Assembly (NCBI GenBank): GCA_037783415.1
Contig: JAZGTN010000301.1
Span: forward strand, 1-64,000
Source of the DNA: Leptasterias polaris
Taxonomy: Eukaryota; Echinodermata; Asteroidea; Forcipulatida; Asteriidae
Direction: 5' to 3'
Length of the DNA stretch: 64,000 nucleotides
A program made the translations under genes and the position numbers. Under the pieces are notes generated by a model, which made no database searches, was not told where the DNA came from, and saw nothing but the letters and a program-made list of their open reading frames with translations. Positions 50,839 through 62,460 of this stretch are shown here, piece by piece. Positions within the stretch are counted from its first letter, which is position 1, and the number at the start of each line of letters is the position of its first letter.

Positions 50839-51740
50839 CCCTTGTTTCTTAGTAAAGAATTAATCTCAGCGCGTTTTGAGGGGTTTGAATTTTTTTTCGT
50901 CTCCGATCACGCTCAGAATCAACCAGTTTGTTCAGTACACCCATGTTTCTTAGTAAAGAATTAATCTCAGCGCATTCTGAGGGGTTTGAATTTTTTTCGT
51001 CTCAGAATACGCTCAGAATCAACCAGTTTGTTCAGTACACCGTTGTTTCTTATTAAAAAATTAATCTCAGCGCGTTTTGAGGGGTTTGAATTTTTTTCGT
51101 CTCAGAATACGCTCAGAATCAACCAGTTTGTTCAGTACACCCATGTTTCTTAGTAAAGAATTAATCTCAGCGCATTCTGAGGGGTTTGAATTTTTTTCGT
51201 CTCAGAATACGCTCAGAATCAACCAGTTTGTTCAGTACACCCTTGTTTCTTATTAAAAAATTAATCTCAGCGCGTTTTGAGGGGTTTGAATTTTTTTCGT
51301 CTCAGAATACGCTCAGAATCAACCAGTTTGTTCAGTACACCCATGTTTCTTAGTAAAGAATTAATCTCAGCGCGTTTTAAGGGGTTTGAATTTTTTTTCG
51401 TCTCAGAATACGCTCAGAATCAACCAGTTTGTTCAGTACACCCATGTTTCTTAGTAAAGAATTAATCTCAGCGCGTTTTGAGGGGTTTGAATTTTTTTCG
51501 TCTCAGAATACGCTCAGAATCAACCAGTTTGTTCAGTACACCCATGTTTCTTAGTAAAGAATTAATCTCAGCGCATTCTGACGGGTTTGAATTTTTTTCG
51601 TCTCAGAATACGCTCAGAATCAACCAGTTTGTTCAGAACACCCATGTTTCTTAGTAAAGAATTAATCTCAGCGCGTTCTGAGGGGTTTGAATTTTTTTCG
51701 TCTCAGAATACGCTCAGAATCAACCAGTTTGTTCAGTACA
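50839..51740 (+). repeat. 9-monomer higher-order repeat (902 bp), copy 2
   Basis: Direct tandem copy of the preceding 902 bp, with ACCGTTG near 51040 and CTGACGGG near 51580. A third, diverging copy starts at 51741 and lacks ACCGTTG. Confidence 0.85.
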
Positions 51741-54582
51741 CCCTTGTTTCTTAGTAAAGAATTAATCTCAGCGCGTTTTGAGGGGTTTGAATTTTTTTTC
51801 GTCTCCGATCACGCTCAGAATCAACCAGTTTGTTCAGTACACCCATGTTTCTTAGTAAAGAATTAATCTCAGCGCATTCTGAGGGGTTTGAATTTTTTTC
51901 GTCTCAGAATACGCTCAGAATCAACCAGTTTGTTCAGTACACCCTTGTTTCTTATTAAAAAATTAATCTCAGCGCGTTTTGAGGGGTTTGAATTTTTTTC
52001 GTCTCAGAATACGCTCAGAATCAACCAGTTTGTTCAGTACACCCATGTTTCTTAGTAAAGAATTAATCTCAGCGCATTCTGAGGGGTTTGAATTTTTTTC
52101 GTCTCAGAATACGCTCAGAATCAACCAGTTTGTTCAGTACACCCTTGTTTCTTATTAAAGAATTAATCTCAGCGCGTTTTGAGGGGTTTGAATTTTTTTT
52201 CGTCTCAGAATACGCTCAGAATCAACCAGTTTGTTCAGTACACCCATGTTTCTTAGTAAAGAATTAATCTCAGCGCGTTTTGAGGGGTTTGAATTTTTTT
52301 CGTCTCAGAATACGCTCAGAATCAACCAGTTTGTTCAGTACACCCATGTTTCTTAGTAAAGAATTAATCTCAGCGCATTCTGAGGGGTTTGAATTTTTTT
52401 CGTCTCAGAATACGCTCAGAATCAACCAGTTTGTTCAGAACACCCATGTTTCTTAGTAAAGAATTAATCTCAGCGCGTTCTGAGGGGTTTGAATTTTTTT
52501 CGTCTCAGAATACGCTCAGAATCAACCAGTTTGTTCAGTACACCCATGTTTCTTAGTAAAGAATTAATCTCAGCGCATTCTGAGGGGTTTGAATTTTTTT
52601 CGTCTCAGAATACGCTCAGAATCAACCAGTTTGTTCAGAACACCCATGTTTCTTAGTAAAGAATTAATCTCAGCGCGTTCTGAGGGGTTTGAATTTTTTT
52701 CGTCTCAGAATACGCTCAGAATCAACCAGTTTGTTCAGAACACCCATGTTTCTTAGTAAAGAATTAATCTCAGCGCGTTCTGAGGGGTTTGAATTTTTTT
52801 CGTCTCAGAATACGCTCAGAATCAACCAGTTTGTTCAGTACACCCATGTTTCTTAGTAAAGAATTAATCTCAGCGCGTTCTGAGGGGTTTGAATTTTGTT
52901 CGTCTCAGAATACGCTCAGAATCAACCAGTTTGTTCAGTACACCCATGTTTCTTAGTAAAGAATTAATCTCGGCGTGTTTTGAGGGGTTTGAATTTTTTT
53001 CGTCTCAGAATACGCTCAGAATCAACCAGTTTGTTCAGTACACCCTTGTTTCTTAGTAAAGAATTAATCTCAGCGCGTTTTGAGGGGTTTGAATTTTTTT
53101 TCGTCTCCGATCACGCTCAGAATCAACCAGTTTGTTCAGTACACCCATGTTTCTTAGTAAAGAATTAATCTCAGCGCATTCTGAGGGGTTTGAATTTTTT
53201 TCGTCTCAGAATACGCTCAGAATCAACCAGTTTGTTCAGTACACCCTTGTTTCTTATTAAAAAATTAATCTCAGCGCGTTTTGAGGGGTTTGAATTTTTT
53301 TCGTCTCAGAATACGCTCAGAATCAACCAGTTTGTTCAGTACACCCATGTTTCTTAGTAAAGAATTAATCTCAGCGCATTCTGAGGGGTTTGAATTTTTT
53401 TCGTCTCAGAATACGCTCAGAATCAACCAGTTTGTTCAGTACACCCTTGTTTCTTATTAAAAAATTAATCTCAGCGCGTTTTGAGGGGTTTGAATTTTTT
53501 TCGTCTCAGAATACGCTCAGAATCAACCAGTTTGTTCAGTACACCCATGTTTCTTAGTAAAGAATTAATCTCAGCGCGTTTTAAGGGGTTTGAATTTTTT
53601 TTCGTCTCAGAATACGCTCAGAATCAACCAGTTTGTTCAGTACACCCATGTTTCTTAGTAAAGAATTAATCTCAGCGCGTTTTGAGGGGTTTGAATTTTT
53701 TTCGTCTCAGAATACGCTCAGAATCAACCAGTTTGTTCAGTACACCCATGTTTCTTAGTAAAGAATTAATCTCAGCGCATTCTGAGGGGTTTGAATTTTT
53801 TTCGTCTCAGAATACGCTCAGAATCAACCAGTTTGTTCAGAACACCCATGTTTCTTAGTAAAGAATTAATCTCAGCGCGTTCTGAGGGGTTTGAATTTTT
53901 TTCGTCTCAGAATACGCTCAGAATCAACCAGTTTGTTCAGTACACCCATGTTTCTTAGTAAAGAATTAATCTCAGCGCATTCTGACGGGTTTGAATTTTT
54001 TTCGTCTCAGAATACGCTCAGAATCAACCAGTTTGTTCAGAACACCCATGTTTCTTAGTAAAGAATTAATCTCAGCGCGTTCTGAGGGGTTTGAATTTTT
54101 TTCGTCTCAGAATACGCTCAGAATCAACCAGTTTGTTCAGTACACCCTTGTTTCTTAGTAAAGAATTAATCTCAGCGCGTTTTGAGGGGTTTGAATTTTT
54201 TTTCGTCTCCGATCACGCTCAGAATCAACCAGTTTGTTCAGTACACCCATGTTTCTTAGTAAAGAATTAATCTCAGCGCATTCTGAGGGGTTTGAATTTT
54301 TTTCGTCTCAGAATACGCTCAGAATCAACCAGTTTGTTCAGTACACCCTTGTTTCTTATTAAAAAATTAATCTCAGCGCGTTTTGAGGGGTTTGAATTTT
54401 TTTCGTCTCAGAATACGCTCAGAATCAACCAGTTTGTTCAGTACACCCATGTTTCTTAGTAAAGAATTAATCTCAGCGCATTCTGAGGGGTTTGAATTTT
54501 TTTCGTCTCAGAATACGCTCAGAATCAACCAGTTTGTTCAGTACACCCTTGTTTCTTATTAAAAAATTAATCTCAGCGCGTT

Positions 54583-55884
54583 TTGAGGGGTTTGAATTTT
54601 TTTCGTCTCAGAATACGCTCAGAATCAACCAGTTTGTTCAGTACACCCATGTTTCTTAGTAAAGAATTAATCTCAGCGCGTTTTAAGGGGTTTGAATTTT
54701 TTTTCGTCTCAGAATACGCTCAGAATCAACCAGTTTGTTCAGTACACCCATGTTTCTTAGTAAAGAATTAATCTCAGCGCGTTTTGAGGGGTTTGAATTT
54801 TTTTCGTCTCAGAATACGCTCAGAATCAACCAGTTTGTTCAGTACACCCATGTTTCTTAGTAAAGAATTAATCTCAGCGCATTCTGAGGGGTTTGAATTT
54901 TTTTCGTCTCAGAATACGCTCAGAATCAACCAGTTTGTTCAGAACACCCATGTTTCTTAGTAAAGAATTAATCTCAGCGCGTTCTGAGGGGTTTGAATTT
55001 TTTTCGTCTCAGAATACGCTCAGAATCAACCAGTTTGTTCAGTACACCCATGTTTCTTAGTAAAGAATTAATCTCAGCGCATTCTGAGGGGTTTGAATTT
55101 TTTTCGTCTCAGAATACGCTCAGAATCAACCAGTTTGTTCAGAACACCCATGTTTCTTAGTAAAGAATTAATCTCAGCGCGTTCTGAGGGGTTTGAATTT
55201 TTTTCGTCTCAGAATACGCTCAGAATCAACCAGTTTGTTCAGTACACCCATGTTTCTTAGTAAAGAATTAATCTCAGCGCGTTCTGAGGGGTTTGAATTT
55301 TGTTCGTCTCAGAATACGCTCAGAATCAACCAGTTTGTTCAGTACACCCATGTTTCTTAGTAAAGAATTAATCTCGGCGTGTTTTGAGGGGTTTGAATTT
55401 TTTTCGTCTCAGAATACGCTCAGAATCAACCAGTTTGTTCAGTACACCCTTGTTTCTTAGTAAAGAATTAATCTCAGCGCGTTTTGAGGGGTTTGAATTT
55501 TTTTTCGTCTCCGATCACGCTCAGAATCAACCAGTTTGTTCAGTACACCCATGTTTCTTAGTAAAGAATTAATCTCAGCGCATTCTGAGGGGTTTGAATT
55601 TTTTTCGTCTCAGAATACGCTCAGAATCAACCAGTTTGTTCAGTACACCCTTGTTTCTTATTAAAAAATTAATCTCAGCGCGTTTTGAGGGGTTTGAATT
55701 TTTTTCGTCTCAGAATACGCTCAGAATCAACCAGTTTGTTCAGTACACCCATGTTTCTTAGTAAAGAATTAATCTCAGCGCATTCTGAGGGGTTTGAATT
55801 TTTTTCGTCTCAGAATACGCTCAGAATCAACCAGTTTGTTCAGTACACCCTTGTTTCTTATTAAAAAATTAATCTCAGCGCGTT
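54583..55884 (+). repeat. 13-monomer higher-order repeat (1302 bp), copy 1
   Basis: Thirteen units in order: GTTTTAAGGGG; GCGTTTTG; AGCGCATT; CAGAAC; AGCGCATT; CAGAAC; GCGTTCTG ending GAATTTTGTTC; GGCGTG; CCCTTG; CCGATCAC; CCCTTG/CTTATTAAAAAATT; AGCGCATT; CCCTTG/CTTATTAAAAAATT. Two T8 tracts give 1302 bp. Confidence 0.82.
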
Positions 55885-57186
55885 TTGAGGGGTTTGAATT
55901 TTTTTCGTCTCAGAATACGCTCAGAATCAACCAGTTTGTTCAGTACACCCATGTTTCTTAGTAAAGAATTAATCTCAGCGCGTTTTAAGGGGTTTGAATT
56001 TTTTTTCGTCTCAGAATACGCTCAGAATCAACCAGTTTGTTCAGTACACCCATGTTTCTTAGTAAAGAATTAATCTCAGCGCGTTTTGAGGGGTTTGAAT
56101 TTTTTTCGTCTCAGAATACGCTCAGAATCAACCAGTTTGTTCAGTACACCCATGTTTCTTAGTAAAGAATTAATCTCAGCGCATTCTGAGGGGTTTGAAT
56201 TTTTTTCGTCTCAGAATACGCTCAGAATCAACCAGTTTGTTCAGAACACCCATGTTTCTTAGTAAAGAATTAATCTCAGCGCGTTCTGAGGGGTTTGAAT
56301 TTTTTTCGTCTCAGAATACGCTCAGAATCAACCAGTTTGTTCAGTACACCCATGTTTCTTAGTAAAGAATTAATCTCAGCGCATTCTGAGGGGTTTGAAT
56401 TTTTTTCGTCTCAGAATACGCTCAGAATCAACCAGTTTGTTCAGAACACCCATGTTTCTTAGTAAAGAATTAATCTCAGCGCGTTCTGAGGGGTTTGAAT
56501 TTTTTTCGTCTCAGAATACGCTCAGAATCAACCAGTTTGTTCAGTACACCCATGTTTCTTAGTAAAGAATTAATCTCAGCGCGTTCTGAGGGGTTTGAAT
56601 TTTGTTCGTCTCAGAATACGCTCAGAATCAACCAGTTTGTTCAGTACACCCATGTTTCTTAGTAAAGAATTAATCTCGGCGTGTTTTGAGGGGTTTGAAT
56701 TTTTTTCGTCTCAGAATACGCTCAGAATCAACCAGTTTGTTCAGTACACCCTTGTTTCTTAGTAAAGAATTAATCTCAGCGCGTTTTGAGGGGTTTGAAT
56801 TTTTTTTCGTCTCCGATCACGCTCAGAATCAACCAGTTTGTTCAGTACACCCATGTTTCTTAGTAAAGAATTAATCTCAGCGCATTCTGAGGGGTTTGAA
56901 TTTTTTTCGTCTCAGAATACGCTCAGAATCAACCAGTTTGTTCAGTACACCCTTGTTTCTTATTAAAAAATTAATCTCAGCGCGTTTTGAGGGGTTTGAA
57001 TTTTTTTCGTCTCAGAATACGCTCAGAATCAACCAGTTTGTTCAGTACACCCATGTTTCTTAGTAAAGAATTAATCTCAGCGCATTCTGAGGGGTTTGAA
57101 TTTTTTTCGTCTCAGAATACGCTCAGAATCAACCAGTTTGTTCAGTACACCCTTGTTTCTTATTAAAAAATTAATCTCAGCGCGTT
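55885..57186 (+). repeat. 13-monomer higher-order repeat (1302 bp), copy 2
   Basis: Direct tandem copy at 1302 bp; the GAATTTTGTTC mark moves from 55299 to 56602. A further copy begins at 57187 but departs from the pattern after its first unit (AGCGCATT with T8 near 57.39 kb). An 11-monomer version (1102 bp), lacking one CAGAAC/AGCGCATT pair and other changes, precedes copy 1 at 53481. Confidence 0.8.
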
Positions 57187-60100
57187 TTGAGGGGTTTGAA
57201 TTTTTTTCGTCTCAGAATACGCTCAGAATCAACCAGTTTGTTCAGTACACCCATGTTTCTTAGTAAAGAATTAATCTCAGCGCGTTTTAAGGGGTTTGAA
57301 TTTTTTTTCGTCTCAGAATACGCTCAGAATCAACCAGTTTGTTCAGTACACCCATGTTTCTTAGTAAAGAATTAATCTCAGCGCATTCTGAGGGGTTTGA
57401 ATTTTTTTTCGTCTCAGAATACGCTCAGAATCAACCAGTTTGTTCAGTACACCCATGTTTCTTAGTAAAGAATTAATCTCAGCGCGTTTTGAGGGGTTTG
57501 AATTTTTTTCGTCTCAGAATACGCTCAGAATCAACCAGTTTGTTCAGTACACCCATGTTTCTTAGTAAAGAATTAATCTCGGCGTGTTTTGAGGGGTTTG
57601 AATTTTTTTCGTCTCAGAATACGCTCAGAATCAACCAGTTTGTTCAGTACACCCTTGTTTCTTAGTAAAGAATTAATCTCAGCGCGTTTTGAGGGGTTTG
57701 AATTTTTTTTCGTCTCCGATCACGCTCAGAATCAACCAGTTTGTTCAGTACACCCATGTTTCTTAGTAAAGAATTAATCTCAGCGCATTCTGAGGGGTTT
57801 GAATTTTTTTCGTCTCAGAATACGCTCAGAATCAACCAGTTTGTTCAGTACACCCATGTTTCTTAGTAAAGAATTAATCTCAGCGCATTCTGAGGGGTTT
57901 GAATTTTTTTCGTCTCAGAATACGCTCAGAATCAACCAGTTTGTTCAGTACACCCATGTTTCTTAGTAAAGAATTAATCTCAGCGCATTCTGAGGGGTTT
58001 GAATTTTTTTCGTCTCAGAATACGCTCAGAATCAACCAGTTTGTTCAGTACACCCATGTTTCTTAGTAAAGAATTAATCTCAGCGCATTCTGAGGGGTTT
58101 GAATTTTTTTCGTCTCAGAATACGCTCAGAATCAACCAGTTTGTTCAGTACACCCATGTTTCTTAGTAAAGAATTAATCTCAGCGCATTCTGAGGGGTTT
58201 GAATTTTTTTCGTCTCCGATCACGCTCAGAATCAACCAGTTTGTTCAGTACACCCATGTTTCTTAGTAAAGAATTAATCTCAGCGCGTTTTGAGGGGTTT
58301 GAATTTTTTTCGTCTCAGAATACGCTCAGAATCAACCAGTTTGTTCAGTACACCCATGTTTCTTAGTAAAGAATTAATCTCAGCGCATTCTGAGGGGTTT
58401 GAATTTTTTTCGTCTCCGATCACGCTCAGAATCAACCAGTTTGTTCAGTACACCCATGTTTCTTAGTAAAGAATTAATCTCAGCGCGTTTTGAGGGGTTT
58501 GAATTTTGTTCGTCTCAGAATACGCTCAGAATCAACCAGTTTGTTCAGTACACCCATGTTTCTTAGTAAAGAATTAATCTCAGCGCATTCTGAGGGGTTT
58601 GAATTTTTTTCGTCTCAGAATACGCTCAGAATCAACCAGTTTGTTCAGAACACCCATGTTTCTTAGTAAAGAATTAATCTCAGCGCGTTCTGAGGGGTTT
58701 GAATTTTTTTCGTCTCAGAATACGCTCAGAATCAACCAGTTTGTTCAGTACACCCATGTTTCTTAGTAAAGAATTAATCTCAGCGCATTCTGAGGGGTTT
58801 GAATTTTTTTCGTCTCAGAATACGCTCAGAATCAACCAGTTTGTTCAGAACACCCATGTTTCTTAGTAAAGAATTAATCTCAGCGCGTTCTGAGGGGTTT
58901 GAATTTTTTTCGTCTCAGAATACGCTCAGAATCAACCAGTTTGTTCAGTACACCCATGTTTCTTAGTAAAGAATTAATCTCAGCGCGTTCTGAGGGGTTT
59001 GAATTTTGTTCGTCTCAGAATACGCTCAGAATCAACCAGTTTGTTCAGTACACCCATGTTTCTTAGTAAAGAATTAATCTCGGCGTGTTTTGAGGGGTTT
59101 GAATTTTTTTCGTCTCAGAATACGCTCAGAATCAACCAGTTTGTTCAGTACACCCTTGTTTCTTAGTAAAGAATTAATCTCAGCGCGTTTTGAGGGGTTT
59201 GAATTTTTTTTCGTCTCCGATCACGCTCAGAATCAACCAGTTTGTTCAGTACACCCATGTTTCTTAGTAAAGAATTAATCTCAGCGCATTCTGAGGGGTT
59301 TGAATTTTTTTCGTCTCAGAATACGCTCAGAATCAACCAGTTTGTTCAGTACACCCTTGTTTCTTATTAAAAAATTAATCTCAGCGCGTTTTGAGGGGTT
59401 TGAATTTTTTTCGTCTCAGAATACGCTCAGAATCAACCAGTTTGTTCAGTACACCCTTGTTTCTTAGTAAAGAATTAATCTCAGCGCGTTCTGAGGGGTT
59501 TGAATTTTTTTCGTCTCAGAATACGCTCAGAATCAACCAGTTTGTTCAGTACACCCATGTTTCTTAGTAAAGAATTAATCTCAGCGCATTCTGAGGGGTT
59601 TGAATTTTTTTCGTCTCAGAATACGCTCAGAATCAACCAGTTTGTTCAGAACACCCATGTTTCTTAGTAAAGAATTAATCTCAGCGCGTTCTGAGGGGTT
59701 TGAATTTTTTTCGTCTCAGAATACGCTCAGAATCAACCAGTTTGTTCAGTACACCCATGTTTCTTAGTAAAGAATTAATCTCAGCGCGTTCTGAGGGGTT
59801 TGAATTTTGTTCGTCTCAGAATACGCTCAGAATCAACCAGTTTGTTCAGTACACCCATGTTTCTTAGTAAAGAATTAATCTCGGCGTGTTTTGAGGGGTT
59901 TGAATTTTTTTCGTCTCAGAATACGCTCAGAATCAACCAGTTTGTTCAGTACACCCTTGTTTCTTAGTAAAGAATTAATCTCAGCGCGTTTTGAGGGGTT
60001 TGAATTTTTTTTCGTCTCCGATCACGCTCAGAATCAACCAGTTTGTTCAGTACACCCATGTTTCTTAGTAAAGAATTAATCTCAGCGCATTCTGAGGGGT

Positions 60101-62460
60101 TTGAATTTTTTTCGTCTCAGAATACGCTCAGAATCAACCAGTTTGTTCAGTACACCCTTGTTTCTTATTAAAAAATTAATCTCAGCGCGTTTTGAGGGGT
60201 TTGAATTTTTTTCGTCTCAGAATACGCTCAGAATCAACCAGTTTGTTCAGTACACCCATGTTTCTTAGTAAAGAATTAATCTCAGCGCATTCTGAGGGGT
60301 TTGAATTTTTTTCGTCTCAGAATACGCTCAGAATCAACCAGTTTGTTCAGTACACCCATGTTTCTTAGTAAAGAATTAATCTCAGCGCGTTTTAAGGGGT
60401 TTGAATTTTTTTTCGTCTCAGAATACGCTTAGAATCAACCAGTTTGTTCAGTACACCCATGTTTCTTAGTAAAGAATTAATCTCAGCGCATTCTGAGGGG
60501 TTTGAATTTTTTTTCGTCTCAGAATACGCTCAGAATCAACCAGTTTGTTCAGTACACCCATGTTTCTTAGTAAAGAATTAATCTCAGCGCGTTTTGAGGG
60601 GTTTGAATTTTTTTCGTCTCAGAATACGCTCAGAATCAACCAGTTTGTTCAGTACACCCATGTTTCTTAGTAAAGAATTAATCTCGGCGTGTTTTGAGGG
60701 GTTTGAATTTTTTTCGTCTCAGAATACGCTCAGAATCAACCAGTTTGTTCAGTACACCCTTGTTTCTTAGTAAAGAATTAATCTCAGCGCGTTTTGAGGG
60801 GTTTGAATTTTTTTTCGTCTCCGATCACGCTCAGAATCAACCAGTTTGTTCAGTACACCCATGTTTCTTAGTAAAGAATTAATCTCAGCGCATTCTGAGG
60901 GGTTTGAATTTTTTTCGTCTCAGAATACGCTCAGAATCAACCAGTTTGTTCAGTACACCCATGTTTCTTAGTAAAGAATTAATCTCAGCGCATTCTGAGG
61001 GGTTTGAATTTTTTTCGTCTCAGAATACGCTCAGAATCAACCAGTTTGTTCAGTACACCCATGTTTCTTAGTAAAGAATTAATCTCAGCGCATTCTGAGG
61101 GGTTTGAATTTTTTTCGTCTCCGATCACGCTCAGAATCAACCAGTTTGTTCAGTACACCCATGTTTCTTAGTAAAGAATTAATCTCAGCGCGTTTTGAGG
61201 GGTTTGAATTTTTTTCGTCTCAGAATACGCTCAGAATCAACCAGTTTGTTCAGTACACCCATGTTTCTTAGTAAAGAATTAATCTCAGCGCATTCTGAGG
61301 GGTTTGAATTTTTTTCGTCTCCGATCACGCTCAGAATCAACCAGTTTGTTCAGTACACCCATGTTTCTTAGTAAAGAATTAATCTCAGCGCGTTTTGAGG
61401 GGTTTGAATTTTTTTCGTCTCAGAATACGCTCAGAATCAACCAGTTTGTTCAGTACACCCATGTTTCTTAGTAAAGAATTAATCTCAGCGCATTCTGAGG
61501 GGTTTGAATTTTTTTCGTCTCAGAATACGCTCAGAATCAACCAGTTTGTTCAGAACACCCATGTTTCTTAGTAAAGAATTAATCTCAGCGCGTTCTGAGG
61601 GGTTTGAATTTTTTTCGTCTCAGAATACGCTCAGAATCAACCAGTTTGTTCAGTACACCCATGTTTCTTAGTAAAGAATTAATCTCGGCGTGTTTTGAGG
61701 GGTTTGAATTTTTTTCGTCTCAGAATACGCTCAGAATCAACCAGTTTGTTCAGTACACCCTTGTTTCTTAGTAAAGAATTAATCTCAGCGCGTTTTGAGG
61801 GGTTTGAATTTTTTTTCGTCTCCGATCACGCTCAGAATCAACCAGTTTGTTCAGTACACCCATGTTTCTTAGTAAAGAATTAATCTCAGCGCATTCTGAG
61901 GGGTTTGAATTTTTTTCGTCTCAGAATACGCTCAGAATCAACCAGTTTGTTCAGTACACCCATGTTTCTTAGTAAAGAATTAATCTCAGCGCATTCTGAG
62001 GGGTTTGAATTTTTTTCGTCTCCGATCACGCTCAGAATCAACCAGTTTGTTCAGTACACCCATGTTTCTTAGTAAAGAATTAATCTCAGCGCGTTTTGAG
62101 GGGTTTGAATTTTTTTCGTCTCAGAATACGCTCAGAATCAACCAGTTTGTTCAGTACACCCATGTTTCTTAGTAAAGAATTAATCTCAGCGCATTCTGAG
62201 GGGTTTGAATTTTTTTCGTCTCCGATCACGCTCAGAATCAACCAGTTTGTTCAGTACACCCATGTTTCTTAGTAAAGAATTAATCTCAGCGCGTTTTGAG
62301 GGGTTTGAATTTTTTTCGTCTCAGAATACGCTCAGAATCAACCAGTTTGTTCAGAACACCCATGTTTCTTAGTAAAGAATTAATCTCAGCGCGTTCTGAG
62401 GGGTTTGAATTTTTTTCGTCTCAGAATACGCTCAGAATCAACCAGTTTGTTCAGTACACC

